DNA of 64,000 nt from an uncultured Sutterella sp. (GCA_949282745.1 CASDQM010000055.1:1-64000), one strand, 5' to 3'. Numbered from the stretch's first letter, positions 1-9,619 are shown. Notes: generated by a model not told the origin, from the sequence alone. Program-made: numbers and translations.

Positions 1-97
1 CAAGGCCGAGCCTTGTGGCGATGGTCCAAGAGCGTGCGCCCTGCTGAAGCAACAACAAAACTTGGTGGCGAATTTCTGCTGAAATCTTCTTGCCCAT
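1..97 (-). CDS. Transposase N-terminus (partial, runs off left edge)
   Basis: Read on the minus strand, an ATG at 97-95 opens a frame that is still open at base 1 (32 codons visible). The peptide begins MGKKISAEIRHQV and continues with LLQQGARSWTIATRLGL, which has the spacing of a helix-turn-helix of the kind found at the N-terminus of IS3/IS481-type transposase OrfA proteins. The frame is too short to be called by length. Support comes from the HTH-like pattern and from the perfect inverted repeat immediately upstream (103-135), as expected near an insertion sequence end. The IS family cannot be fixed from 32 residues, and a non-transposase HTH protein is possible. Codon use (TTG TTG TTG CTT) is less GC-biased than in neighbouring genes, consistent with mobile DNA. 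Confidence 0.55.
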   Translation of the reverse strand, partial: MGKKISAEIRHQVLLLLQQGARSWTIATRLGL

Positions 98-102
98 AAA
101 AG

Positions 103-135
103 TGTCCCCAGAAAGTGTCTCGCTTTCTGGGGACA
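103..135. repeat. Perfect 13-bp inverted repeat next to the transposase start
   Basis: TGTCCCCAGAAAG at 103-115 and CTTTCTGGGGACA at 123-135 are perfect inverted copies separated by 7 bases. The outermost bases are TG...CA, as at the ends of many insertion sequences. Its position just upstream of the transposase start fits an IS terminal region. A hairpin that limits read-through into the element is an alternative. There is no T-run, so it is not a typical intrinsic terminator. Confidence 0.6.
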
Positions 136-193
136 GTTCAACGCACGTTTTCGCGCACCCGGGCTTCAAGGGGAAAAGGAACGGAAGAACCGG

Positions 194-715
194 TCAGGCT
201 TCGGCGTGCTTGGCGCGGACGCGTTCGATCAGCTTCGCGGGACCGAGCGCGTCGTAGCATTCGAAGGGCTGGTGAATCCAGGGATTGTCTTCGAGATATT
301 CAACGTACCAGTCGGGCACGAGGACCGAGTGGGCCTTGTACCAGAGAACCGCGACGCGGATTTCCGTGATGGCGGGATAGCGTTCCTTCAAGTGGCGGAC
401 CACTTCGCGGATGGTCTTGCCGGAGTCGACCATGTCGTCGACGAGGAGCACCTTGCCGCTCAGTTCCGACACGCCCGTGATGCATTCGGCGATGTCGAGG
501 TCGCTCTGAACGGTGCCGGCCTTTTCACGATAGGAGCTCGTCGCGAGGATGGCGAGCGGCATGTCGTAGACACGGCTGAAGAAGTCGCCCGGGCGCATGC
601 CGCCGCGGGAGAGACAAAGAATGCTGTCGAACTGCCAGCCCGACTCGGCGACCTTCGCCACGAGACGTTCGTTGAGATCGATGTAGGCGTCCCAGGAATA
701 ATATCTATCGGCCAT
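194..715 (-). CDS. Phosphoribosyltransferase (hypoxanthine/xanthine type)
   Basis: A 173-residue type I phosphoribosyltransferase that probably transfers ribose-5-phosphate from PRPP to a purine base in salvage. The PRPP-binding loop LLVDDMVDSGKT lies at about residues 90-101. The upstream SRGGMRPG segment (about 36-43) is the pyrophosphate-binding region typical of the family. The ATG at 715 is preferred over a start 15 codons earlier because the family fold begins right after MADRYYSW. The gene follows purA on the same strand with 77 bases between, so AMP synthesis and base salvage are probably co-transcribed. This pairing next to purA is common in Burkholderiales. Substrate preference (hypoxanthine, guanine or xanthine) cannot be read from the sequence. 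Confidence 0.85.
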   Translation of the reverse strand: MADRYYSWDAYIDLNERLVAKVAESGWQFDSILCLSRGGMRPGDFFSRVYDMPLAILATSSYREKAGTVQSDLDIAECITGVSELSGKVLLVDDMVDSGKTIREVVRHLKERYPAITEIRVAVLWYKAHSVLVPDWYVEYLEDNPWIHQPFECYDALGPAKLIERVRAKHAEA

Positions 716-792
716 TTTGCAGGTATGGGTAGAGGGAAGAAAATCGAAGCGGCGGACCAAGCCGCCGCTTCCCTGAAAAGAGATCCGTTATT

Positions 793-2247
<1,455 letters not shown>

Positions 2248-2286
2248 TCAGCGTTTCCCCGTGATCGGAGGGCAACTCGGCGAAAA

Positions 2287-2484
2287 TCAACCGAGAACGT
2301 ACCAGACGAGACAAAGCCCGCAGCAGACGAGCACGCCCCCGAAACCGCGCAGTCCCGACTCGGGCTGTTCGACGAGTTCGCGCACGGCCCTGCGCCACGT
2401 CTCGGGAAAGAGCAGCGGCGAAACGCCTTCGAAAATGGCCATCCATCCGAAGGCGAGGATCAGAACGTCGGTCGTGTCGTACAT
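2287..2484 (-). CDS. DUF2065 small membrane protein (YjeT-like)
   Basis: A 65-residue protein beginning MYDTTDVLILAFGWMAIFEG, with a hydrophobic N-terminal segment, a short amphipathic middle (PETWRRAVREL) and a second hydrophobic segment at the C-terminus ending LCLVWYVLG. This is the two-helix pattern and size of DUF2065, a small inner-membrane family encoded beside hflC in many proteobacteria. The function is unknown. The ATG at 2484 is preferred over a GTG at 2493 because GAG in GTGAGAACG is placed as a ribosome site for the ATG. It is 56 bases downstream of hflC and probably in the same operon. Confidence 0.8.
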   Translation of the reverse strand: MYDTTDVLILAFGWMAIFEGVSPLLFPETWRRAVRELVEQPESGLRGFGGVLVCCGLCLVWYVLG

Positions 2485-2540
2485 CGTTCTCACTCAAAAA
2501 ATTTCGGGCGGCCTCTTTGTCGGGCCGCCCGTTCGGGAGA

Positions 2541-3410
2541 TCAGCGCTTGCTGTCCTTCATGTACCCGAGGAAGTCCGAAGACGGATCCATCACGAGGAC
2601 GTCGGTCTTCTCGGAGAAGCTCTGGCGATAGGCTTCGAGGTTGCGGTAGAAGCGCGCGAACTCCGGATCCTTTCCGAAGGCCTCCGCATAGACGCGGGAA
2701 GCCTCGGCGTCGCCTTCGCCCTTCGTCTTCTGGGCGTCGCGGTACGCTTCGGCGAGGATCACTTCGCTCTGACGGTCGGCCGAGGCGCGGATGCGTTCGG
2801 CCTGCGCGGCGCCCTTGGAGCGCTCTTCGGCGGCCACGCGCTTGCGTTCGGCTTCCATGCGGCGGTACACCGACTCCGAAATTTCGGGCGTGAAGTCGAC
2901 GCGCTTCATGCGCACGTCGACGATGTCGATGCCGACGTCCTGCACGCGGGCCTGCAACATCGTGGAGATTTCACGCATCGCCACGTCGCGCTCGCTCGAG
3001 GTGATCTGATTGACCGTGCGCTTGTTGACGGCCACGTTGAGCACGTCGCGCAGAAGCGCCGAGAGACGGTCGGCCGCCGCCCGTTCGCTTCCTTGGAAGG
3101 ACACCCAGTAGAGGCGCGGATCGCTGATGCGCCACTTCACGAAGGTGTCGATCATGAGGTTCTTCTTTTCGCTCGTCTGCACGAGGTCCGCCGCCCCTTC
3201 GTCGAGCGTCAGTATGCGCTTGTCGAGGTAGACGACGTTCTGCAACGGCGTCGGAAGCTTGAAATGCAGCCCCGGTTCGTCGACGACGGTGCGCAGTTCG
3301 CCGAGCGCGAAGACCATCGCGTATTCGCGCTCCCCGACCGTGTAGATGGAGAGGGGCGCGAGGCCCGCGAGAACGGCGAGGCCAACCAAAATGCCGGTAA
3401 TTTTTTTCAT
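2541..3410 (-). CDS. hflC: HflC, SPFH-domain protease modulator
   Basis: Inner-membrane SPFH/prohibitin protein that assembles with HflK into a large periplasmic complex around the FtsH protease and modulates membrane-protein turnover. The 289-residue protein has one N-terminal signal anchor (MKKITGILVGLAVLAGLAPL), then VGEREYAMVFALGE opening the SPFH domain, and an Ala/Glu-rich coiled region (about 180-230) typical of the family. Its start is 12 bases after the hflK stop, so the two are translated from one message. Length and domain order are normal for HflC. Confidence 0.95.
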   Translation of the reverse strand: MKKITGILVGLAVLAGLAPLSIYTVGEREYAMVFALGELRTVVDEPGLHFKLPTPLQNVVYLDKRILTLDEGAADLVQTSEKKNLMIDTFVKWRISDPRLYWVSFQGSERAAADRLSALLRDVLNVAVNKRTVNQITSSERDVAMREISTMLQARVQDVGIDIVDVRMKRVDFTPEISESVYRRMEAERKRVAAEERSKGAAQAERIRASADRQSEVILAEAYRDAQKTKGEGDAEASRVYAEAFGKDPEFARFYRNLEAYRQSFSEKTDVLVMDPSSDFLGYMKDSKR

Positions 3411-3422
3411 TTTCTTCTCCCC

Positions 3423-4895
3423 TTATCGGCCGCGGTTGCGGATGAGATCGCGCGGGCGCGCATCAGAAGAGGACGTCCCCGACGCGGCGGGCGCGGGTTC
3501 CGTTGCGGCGGGAGCGGGTTCAAGCACCGCGCCCGCGGCTTCGGTCTGCGCCTGCGACTTCGTCTGCGAGACGATCTTGTCGAGCGGCAGATAGAGAAGA
3601 TTGTTTCCGCCCTTGGCGTCGACGACGACCTTCGTGACGTTGCGGTACACGTCGCGCATCGCGTCGATGTAGAGACGGTCGCGCGTCACTTCGGGGGCCT
3701 TGCGGTATTCCTCAAAGACTGAAGCGAAGCGGTCCGCGTCGCCGCGTGCGGTTTCGACGACCCGGGCCTTGTAGGCGGCCGCCTCTTCCTTCAGGCGGGA
3801 GGCCGTGCCCTCGGCCTTCGGAATGACGGCGTTCATGTAGGCTTCGCCGAGGTTGATGGAGCGCTCGCGGTCCTGACCGGCCTTGACGGCGTCGTTGAAG
3901 GCGGCCTGCACGGGTTCGGGCGGCTGAGCGTTCTGAATGGCCACGCTCATCACTTCGATCCCGGTGCCGTAGCGGTCGAGCATCGCCTGCATGAGCTTGC
4001 GCACGTCCTCGGCGATTTCGGCCTTGCTCTCAAAGAGCACGCTGTCCATCGACTTCGCGCCCACGACTTCGCGCATGGCGGATTCGGCCGCCTGCGTGAC
4101 CGAGACGTCGGGATTGCGCGTGTTGAAGAGGTAGTCCTTGGCGCCTTCACCCGACTTGATGCGGTACTGCACGGCGAATTGCACGTCGACGATGTTTTCG
4201 TCGTCGGTGAGCATGAGCGCTTCGCTCGTGCGGTTCGTGCGCTGCGCCACGCCGATGTTGGTCGTGCGAACGCTGCTCACGTCGACGAGCTGCATGTTCT
4301 GCACGGGCGCGGGGAAGCGCCAGTGAAAGCCCGGCATCGTGGCGTCCGAATAGCGGCCGAAGGTCGTGACGATCCCGGTCTGCCCTTCGGGCACGATGTA
4401 AAAGCCCGTGGCGGCCCAGCCGATGAGGGCGACGCCGAGTACGACGGGAAGGCTGAAGTTCATCCCGCGGCGCCCGCCGCGGTTGCCGCCCGAGCCGCCG
4501 GCGCGGCGGGCGAAGGGATCGAGCCCGTCAAAGGGCGAGCGGGGCTTGCGCTCGTCGCGCTTTTCTTCGCGCGGCGTTTCCTGACGCGGGGCCTCCTCAT
4601 CTTCGACGGGGCGGAATTCCGTGAAGTCGTCGCGGTTCTTGAAGGCGTCCGCGCCCGGACGCTTCGTCTCGCCGCGGTCCTTCTTGTCCTTCATGAAGTC
4701 CATGACGGTGCGCCACAGGGCGTCGATGTCCTGGTTGACGCCCTCCACGCGGTCGCGCCGTTCGTCGCGGGCCTTGCCCTCGTCGGCGCGCTCGTCTTCG
4801 CGACGGTCCTCGTTCTCGTCGGACCGCGCGTTTTCCTTCTTTTCTTCTTCCGAATCGCGGGGGTTGCGCCCCCAGCGAGGATCATTGAGCGACAT
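3423..4895 (-). CDS. hflK: HflK, SPFH-domain partner of HflC and FtsH
   Basis: 490-residue inner-membrane partner of HflC. The ATG at 4895 is chosen because MSLNDPRWGRN matches the usual HflK start; the open frame continues upstream but contains nothing family-like. The order is a highly charged cytosolic N-terminal region (about 10-150), a transmembrane segment (NFSLPVVLGVALIGWAATGFY), the SPFH domain starting near VPEGQTGIVTTFGRY, an Ala-rich coiled region, and a Pro/Ala-rich C-terminal tail. The N-terminal region is unusually long and dense in Glu/Arg/Asp. It contains the conserved DIDALWRTVMDF segment that corresponds to the DLDELW motif in relatives. In related genomes hflK directly follows hflX, which here lies about 19 kb away on the same strand. 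Confidence 0.95.
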   Translation of the reverse strand: MSLNDPRWGRNPRDSEEEKKENARSDENEDRREDERADEGKARDERRDRVEGVNQDIDALWRTVMDFMKDKKDRGETKRPGADAFKNRDDFTEFRPVEDEEAPRQETPREEKRDERKPRSPFDGLDPFARRAGGSGGNRGGRRGMNFSLPVVLGVALIGWAATGFYIVPEGQTGIVTTFGRYSDATMPGFHWRFPAPVQNMQLVDVSSVRTTNIGVAQRTNRTSEALMLTDDENIVDVQFAVQYRIKSGEGAKDYLFNTRNPDVSVTQAAESAMREVVGAKSMDSVLFESKAEIAEDVRKLMQAMLDRYGTGIEVMSVAIQNAQPPEPVQAAFNDAVKAGQDRERSINLGEAYMNAVIPKAEGTASRLKEEAAAYKARVVETARGDADRFASVFEEYRKAPEVTRDRLYIDAMRDVYRNVTKVVVDAKGGNNLLYLPLDKIVSQTKSQAQTEAAGAVLEPAPAATEPAPAASGTSSSDARPRDLIRNRGR

Positions 4896-5344
4896 GCGTT
4901 CGTTCACTCCGGTGGTTTTCTGCAATGTATCGCGCATTGTACCCGAGAGGGCGATTTTCCAAGGCGCAGGCGGCGCCCGATTTCTCTTCGAAAAAGGGCG
5001 AATGTTTTGCAAAAGGTTATTTGCCTCTTTAGTTCGATAATAAAACTCTATGTTCGGACCGTTTTTGTGCACGAATCCCTTCCGCGCACCCCCTATCTCC
5101 TCCCCGTCTAAGCAGTTTTCTGCATGCGGCCCCGAGTTGAATCAAGGTATAACTTGCACTGCGACGCGAAGCCGTAAGAGAGGTCACGTTTGCGCGTGAC
5201 ATTCCCTTACAATTCGTATCCAGAAGTCCATTCAACGTCACGCGGCCGCCGATTGCTTCGGACAAGGGGCCCGGCCCCCATAACACTATCCGCCGCGGAC
5301 TCTGGACTCTCTCAACCATCTGCAATTCTTGAAGGACTCCTACC
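4896..5344. other. Intergenic region between divergent hflK and yjiH
   Basis: About 450 bp with no convincing gene; the open frames across it are shadows or upstream extensions. It must hold promoters for hflK leftward and yjiH rightward. On the yjiH side, a dyad (5183-5200) sits just before TACAAT (5208-5213). The stretch 4990-5060 is clearly more AT-rich than its surroundings, as expected for an hflK promoter, but I cannot assign its -35/-10 with confidence. Confidence 0.6.
5183..5213 (+). promoter_or_regulatory. Candidate yjiH promoter -10 with adjacent dyad operator
   Basis: GTCACG (5183-5188) and CGTGAC (5195-5200) form a perfect 6-bp dyad with a 6-base spacer. Eight bases later TACAAT (5208-5213) resembles a sigma-70 -10. 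No good -35 is visible at the right distance, which suits an activator-dependent or tightly repressed promoter. The yjiH start is 132 bases downstream. Assignment is by pattern only. Confidence 0.4.
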
Positions 5345-6052
5345 ATGTCTACGACCACGCAGGAAACCCCGGCCGTCGTCGAGGAGAAAGTGGGCATCGG
5401 CGCCTACCTTTCCCTGATCTTCGCCATCATTTTCTTCTCCGGTCTTTGCGCCTCCTCCCACTGGTGGGGCGTGTTTGACTTCACCACCGTCAACGGCGGC
5501 TTCGGCAAGCTCGTTTCCGGCGTGACCCAGAACGGCGACGCCCTCCAGGTCGCTACGACGAGCTTCCGCGGCAAGGGCGGCTCGGGCGCTATCGACGGCT
5601 TCATGTTCGCCCTCACGCTCGTTCCGACCGTCATGTTCGCCCTCGCCATGATCACGGTCTTCGAATACTACGGCGCCCTGCGCGCCGCCCGTCGTCTCCT
5701 GACGCCGGTTCTTCGTCCGCTCCTCGGCCTTCCGGGTTCGGCCACGCTCGCCCTGATCGCCTCGCTCCAGTCGACCGACGGCGGCGCCGCCCTTACGCGT
5801 CAGTTGAAGGACGCCGGCGACCTGAACGACACCGAAGTCAACATCTTCGCCTCCTTCCAGATGACGGCCGACGCCTGCATCACGAACTTCTTCTCCTCGG
5901 GCGCCGTGCTCTTCACGCTCACGAACGCCGACGGTCAGCTCGCCGTTCCGGTGTCGCTGGGTCTTTGCCTGGGCGTGATGCTCATCGGCAAGGTCTTCGC
6001 CGCCAACCTCATGCGTATCCTCATGATCCGCGGCAGCAAGAAGGCCGCCTGA
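5345..6052 (+). CDS. yjiH: YjiH-like nucleoside-recognition (Gate) membrane protein
   Basis: A 235-residue multi-spanning membrane protein of the SpmA/YjiH nucleoside-recognition (Gate domain) type. Hydrophobic segments are visible at about 22-42, 86-106, 122-145, 175-192 and 197-216. The FASFQMTADACITNFFSSGA region is characteristic of this family. Start at ATG 5345 with AAGGA about 9 bases upstream. In Escherichia coli the pair yjiH-yjiG lies with the isoaspartyl dipeptidase gene iadA. Here the same pair is followed by an M20 peptidase, suggesting a linked transport-and-hydrolysis role for a peptide or amino-acid conjugate. Transport activity has not been established for the family in general. 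Confidence 0.8.
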   Translation: MSTTTQETPAVVEEKVGIGAYLSLIFAIIFFSGLCASSHWWGVFDFTTVNGGFGKLVSGVTQNGDALQVATTSFRGKGGSGAIDGFMFALTLVPTVMFALAMITVFEYYGALRAARRLLTPVLRPLLGLPGSATLALIASLQSTDGGAALTRQLKDAGDLNDTEVNIFASFQMTADACITNFFSSGAVLFTLTNADGQLAVPVSLGLCLGVMLIGKVFAANLMRILMIRGSKKAA

Positions 6053-6098
6053 TCACCAACCCGTACCACACAGCAACGAACAAAAAGGAATATTCAAA

Positions 6099-6575
6099 AT
6101 GTCCGGTCACGCTAATGCCAAGCCCATGGTCACCGACATCTTCGTCAAGGGTGCCGTTCAGGGTTGGAACATCGCCACGTCCTCCACGATTCCGAACGTG
6201 TTGATGGCCTTCGTCATCATCAAGGTCCTCCAGCACTCGGGTCTTCTCGACCTCATCGGTCAGGCCTTCGCCCCGATCATGGGCATCTTCGGTCTTCCCG
6301 GCGAAGCCGCCACCGTCCTTCTCGGCGGTTGGATGTCGATGGGCGGCGGCGTCGGCGTCGCGGTCGCGCTCTTTGACCAGGGCGCCATCAACGGCACGCA
6401 CATCGCCATTCTCGCCCCGTCGATCTACCTCATGGGTTCGCAGGTTCAGTACATGGGCCGCTGCCTCGGTGTCATCGGCATCAAGGGCAAGAGCCTTCTC
6501 ATGATCATGGCCATGCCGCTCATCACGGCCTTCCTGAGCCTCTGGGTCATGAACATTCTCGTTCTCGGTTCCTAA
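6099..6575 (+). CDS. yjiG: YjiG-like nucleoside-recognition (Gate) membrane protein
   Basis: A 158-residue SpmB/YjiG-type integral membrane protein, the usual partner of YjiH. It begins MSGHANAKPMVTDIFVKG, followed by IPNVLMAFVIIKVLQHSGLL and a glycine-rich segment LLGGWMSMGGGVGVAVALF, then further hydrophobic helices. The AAGGA ribosome site lies 9 bases before the ATG and the gap from yjiH is 46 bases, so the two are one transcription unit. The unit ends at the strong terminator at 6593-6618. It probably forms a heteromeric membrane complex with YjiH (inference from constant pairing). Confidence 0.8.
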   Translation: MSGHANAKPMVTDIFVKGAVQGWNIATSSTIPNVLMAFVIIKVLQHSGLLDLIGQAFAPIMGIFGLPGEAATVLLGGWMSMGGGVGVAVALFDQGAINGTHIAILAPSIYLMGSQVQYMGRCLGVIGIKGKSLLMIMAMPLITAFLSLWVMNILVLGS

Positions 6576-6592
6576 ACCGCAACGAGCCGCAG

Positions 6593-6618
6593 AAAAGCCG
6601 CCTTCGGGCGGCTTTTTT
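6593..6618 (+). terminator. Intrinsic terminator after yjiHG
   Basis: AAAAGCCGCC, loop TTCG, GGCGGCTTTTTT: a 9-10 bp GC-rich stem with a stable UUCG tetraloop followed by a T-run. It lies 18 bases after the yjiG stop and separates yjiHG from the peptidase, which therefore needs its own promoter or read-through. Confidence 0.9.
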
Positions 6619-6723
6619 GCATCCCCGCGCCGCGGCGCGCCACACTACAATACTTCCGTCCGGGCCGGTCCTTTTGAGGGGATCGGCCGCCAATCAACCG
6701 TCCGAGCAAAAAGGATTTTTCCC

Positions 6724-7839
6724 ATGACCATGCTTGAAGACTTCCTCAAGGACCTCGCTCCTTTGGTCAACCTCGACTGCGGCACGTCCAACACGGCGGG
6801 CGTCACCCGCGCGGCCGAAATCATGAAGGCCCACTACGAGTCGATCGGCTTCACCTGCGAACTCGTCGACCTCGGCCCCTCCGTCGGCAAGGGCCTTCTC
6901 GCCCGCAACAAGCCCGAAGCGGGCTACTACGACGTCATGATGAACGCCCACCTCGACACGGTCTTCCCCGACGGCACGGCCGCGGCCCGTCCGCTCTCCG
7001 TCGACGGCGACCGCGCCCACGGCCCGGGATGCTCCGACTGCAAGGGCGGCGTTCTTGCCGTCTTCTACGCGCTCAAGAACGCCCGCAAGGAAGACCTCGA
7101 CCGCCTCTCGATCTGCGTCGCCTACAACCCCGACGAAGAAACGGGTTCCGTCGCTTCGACCGAATGGCTCGCCTCGCACGGCAAGCACGCCAAGAACGTC
7201 CTCATCTTCGAAGCCGCCCGCGCGGGCGGTGAACTCGTCCGCTCCCGCAAGGGCGTCGGCAACTTCACGGTCACCTTCAAGGGCAAGTCCGCCCACGCCG
7301 GCAACAACCCCTGGGACGGCCGCAACGCCAACGTCGCCGCAATGAAGTTTGCGCTCGCCGCCTATGAACTCGCCGACGCCGAACTCGGCACCACGGTGAA
7401 CCCGGGCGTCCTCAAGGGCGGTTCCGCTCCGAACGTCATCTCCGACACCTGCGAAGTCCAGATCGACATCCGCTACTGGAAGGACGAGGACGGCCGCGCC
7501 CTCAAGGCCAAGATCGAAGAACTCGTCGGCCAGACCTGGGTCGAAGGCGTCACGCAGACGATGCGCGTCGACTGCTTCGGGCCCGCCATGCCGCTCTCCG
7601 AAGACACGAAGGAACTCGTCGCCAAGATCACCGAGGCCGCGAAGCTCGAAGGCTTTGACGCCCAGTGGGTGGACGCGGGCGGCGGCTCGGACGGCAACCA
7701 CATCGCCAAGGAAGGCGTGCCCGTCATCGACGGCTGCGCCCCGGCGGGCGGCGCCTTCCACAGCGACCGCGAATTCCTGCGTCTCGACACCGTCGAAGAA
7801 CGCATCCGCATGGTGACGCGCTTCCTGACGCTCATCTGA
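6724..7839 (+). CDS. M20 metallopeptidase (glutamate carboxypeptidase-like)
   Basis: A 371-residue zinc-dependent hydrolase of peptidase family M20, nearest in pattern to carboxypeptidase G2-type enzymes that release a C-terminal amino acid from peptides or acyl/pteroyl conjugates. Visible metal and catalytic residues: H76 and D78 in NAHLDTVFPDG, bridging D105 in GCSDCKGG, catalytic E138 with E139 in PDEETGS, E163 in IFEAARAGGE, and H346 in GGAFHSDREF. The dimerisation-domain motif SAHAGNNPWDGRNA is present. AAGGA lies 9-13 bases before the ATG. No signal peptide is seen, so it acts in the cytosol. Its place after yjiHG parallels iadA in E. coli, suggesting it processes an imported peptide. 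The exact substrate is unknown. Confidence 0.85.
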   Translation: MTMLEDFLKDLAPLVNLDCGTSNTAGVTRAAEIMKAHYESIGFTCELVDLGPSVGKGLLARNKPEAGYYDVMMNAHLDTVFPDGTAAARPLSVDGDRAHGPGCSDCKGGVLAVFYALKNARKEDLDRLSICVAYNPDEETGSVASTEWLASHGKHAKNVLIFEAARAGGELVRSRKGVGNFTVTFKGKSAHAGNNPWDGRNANVAAMKFALAAYELADAELGTTVNPGVLKGGSAPNVISDTCEVQIDIRYWKDEDGRALKAKIEELVGQTWVEGVTQTMRVDCFGPAMPLSEDTKELVAKITEAAKLEGFDAQWVDAGGGSDGNHIAKEGVPVIDGCAPAGGAFHSDREFLRLDTVEERIRMVTRFLTLI

Positions 7840-7868
7840 CCGCGCTTTCCTGACAAGTCACAGGATTG

Positions 7869-7907
7869 AGAGACCGGGTCCGCAAGGGCCCGGTCTCTTC
7901 TTTTTTT
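7869..7907 (+). terminator. Intrinsic terminator after the M20 peptidase
   Basis: AGAGACCGGGTCC (7869-7881), GNRA loop GCAA, then GGGCCCGGTCTCT (7886-7898): a 13-bp stem with one G-U pair, followed by TCTTTTTTT. A textbook Rho-independent terminator. Confidence 0.93.
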
Positions 7908-8242
7908 GGAGGGCTGTCAGGGGACACCCCTGAGCGTTCGAAGATCGGAACAAAAAAGGTTTGGTCCCGTCGCGTTTTCCCTGAACCCCCTCTTCTTTCC
8001 TTTCTCTCCCTTGACCTTCTTCATTTGTACGGGATCAGTCGACGCAGAGCGACACCGTACTTATTCGTTTTCCCCTGTACTGCAGGAGGATGCAAAAGGA
8101 CAAATCCACCTCTTTTTGCCGTTTGTCAAAACAATTTTTCGTCTTTCGAAAGGCGTTCCTCCCCTCCCGACAAAATGCCCTCAACCGATCGGGACGCGGT
8201 CCCGGTTCTCAGGCTTCACCTCTTTCTTTCGGGAGAAATCAC
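7908..8242 (+). other. Long leader upstream of the lyase gene
   Basis: About 335 bp (403 bp from the previous stop) without a convincing coding region; the open frames here are N-terminal extensions of the lyase frame or overlaps. TCAGGGG-ACA-CCCCTGA at 7917-7933 is a perfect short hairpin. The stretch 7960-8180 is T/C-rich on the plus strand and AT-richer than the genes. No recognised riboswitch, operator or clear -35/-10 pair was identified. A 5' untranslated regulator is possible. Confidence 0.4.
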
Positions 8243-9592
8243 ATGCCCTCCACCGCCATCGACAGCCAGATCCACGGTTTCCTCTTCAGCACCGACGAAA
8301 TGCGCGAAATCTTCAGCGACCGCTCCTGGGCGCAGAAGTGGCTCGACACCGAAGCGGCCCTCGCCGCCGCGCAGGCCGAACTCGGGATCATTCCGCAGGA
8401 AAAGGCCGACATCATCGTCAAGCACGCCGACGCCGATCTCCTCGACATTCCGTCGATCGGCGAATTCTACAAGTCGTCCATCACGATCGTTCCGCTCCTC
8501 AAGGCCTTCAAGGCCGTGCTCCCCGAGAACGCCGGCGAATTCGTCCACTGGGGCGCCACGAGCCAGGACATCGTCGACACGGGTCTCGTCCTTCTGCAGC
8601 GCGACGCCTACAAAGTGATCCTTCGCGACATGGAACTTTGCCGTGAATACTGCCTGGACCTCGCCGAAAAGTACCGCGACACCGTCATGGCCGGCCGCAC
8701 GCACGTCGTGCACGCCATCCCCATCACCTTCGGCTACAAGGCCGCCGTCTGGGCCGACGAACTCGGCCGCAACGTCGAACGCCTCAAGGCCATGGCGCCC
8801 CGCGTCTTCGTCGGTGAACTCGCCGGCGCCGTCGGCACCCTCGCCTCGATGCCCGAACAGGGTCTCGAAGTGCAGCGCCGCACGATGGAAAAGCTCGGCC
8901 TCGGCGTCCCGACCATCGCCTGGCACGTCGCCCGCGACAATCAGGCGGAATTCGTGACGACGCTCGCCCTCTGCGCGGGCACGCTTGGCCGCATCAACCA
9001 CGAAATCTTCTCGCTGCAGCACACGGAAATCCTGGAACTCGAAGAACCCTTCTTCATGGGCAAGGTCGGCTCCTCGACGATGCCGCACAAGCGCAATCCG
9101 GCCGTGCTCGAAAACGTCCTGGCGCTCTGCCGCAACGTGCGCAGCATCGCGCCCTCGATCGTCGAATCCATGGTGAGCGAAAACGAACGCGACTGGGGCT
9201 GCTTCCTCTCCGAATGGGAAGCCATCCCCCGCGCCTGCCACATGCTCGGCTGCGCGCTCGAGAAGTCCAAGCACATTCTCAAGAACCTCATCGTCTATCC
9301 GAAGCACATGGAACGCAACCTCTTCGCGCAGAAGGGCCTCATGATGTCCGAATGCGTGATGATGCACCTTGCCGCCAAGCTCGGCCGCATGACCGCGCAC
9401 GGCATCGTCTACAAGAGCTGCATGGAAGCCTACGAAAAGGAAATCCCGCTCAAGGACGTGCTCATGAAGACGCCGGAAGTCGTCGAAGCCTTCACGGAAG
9501 ACGAAGTCGACCACATGCTCGACCCGCACACCTACGTGGGCCTCGCCCCCGAATTCGTGGACCGCGTCGTCGCGAAGTGGCGTAACCAGTAA
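8243..9592 (+). CDS. Fumarase/aspartase-superfamily lyase (PurB/PcaB-like)
   Basis: A 449-residue lyase of the superfamily that includes adenylosuccinate lyase, argininosuccinate lyase, aspartase and carboxymuconate cycloisomerase. The signature GSSTMPHKRNP is at about 276-286. The conserved GATSQDIVDT (104-113) and GRTHVVHA (151-158, with H154 and H157) segments are complete. ATG 8243 has GGGAGA about 8 bases upstream; a longer frame back to 8090 has no ribosome site or conserved sequence. Most members release fumarate by beta-elimination. It is followed by a dicarboxylate transporter and a GntR regulator, so it more likely serves catabolism of an imported compound than purine synthesis. This is inference, and it could still be the genome's purB. 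Substrate unknown. Confidence 0.8.
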   Translation: MPSTAIDSQIHGFLFSTDEMREIFSDRSWAQKWLDTEAALAAAQAELGIIPQEKADIIVKHADADLLDIPSIGEFYKSSITIVPLLKAFKAVLPENAGEFVHWGATSQDIVDTGLVLLQRDAYKVILRDMELCREYCLDLAEKYRDTVMAGRTHVVHAIPITFGYKAAVWADELGRNVERLKAMAPRVFVGELAGAVGTLASMPEQGLEVQRRTMEKLGLGVPTIAWHVARDNQAEFVTTLALCAGTLGRINHEIFSLQHTEILELEEPFFMGKVGSSTMPHKRNPAVLENVLALCRNVRSIAPSIVESMVSENERDWGCFLSEWEAIPRACHMLGCALEKSKHILKNLIVYPKHMERNLFAQKGLMMSECVMMHLAAKLGRMTAHGIVYKSCMEAYEKEIPLKDVLMKTPEVVEAFTEDEVDHMLDPHTYVGLAPEFVDRVVAKWRNQ

Positions 9593-9619
9593 TCCATCCT
9601 CCTTCGGGCAATCCGATAC

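Noticed and set aside
5029-5397. 122-residue minus-strand frame between hflK and yjiH
   Set aside because: Crosses the yjiH start and the promoter region, has no ribosome site, and its codon positions are not GC-biased in the usual way.
7908-8242. Riboswitch in the lyase leader
   Set aside because: Only a short hairpin could be found; no conserved riboswitch core was recognised, so it is described as an unassigned leader.
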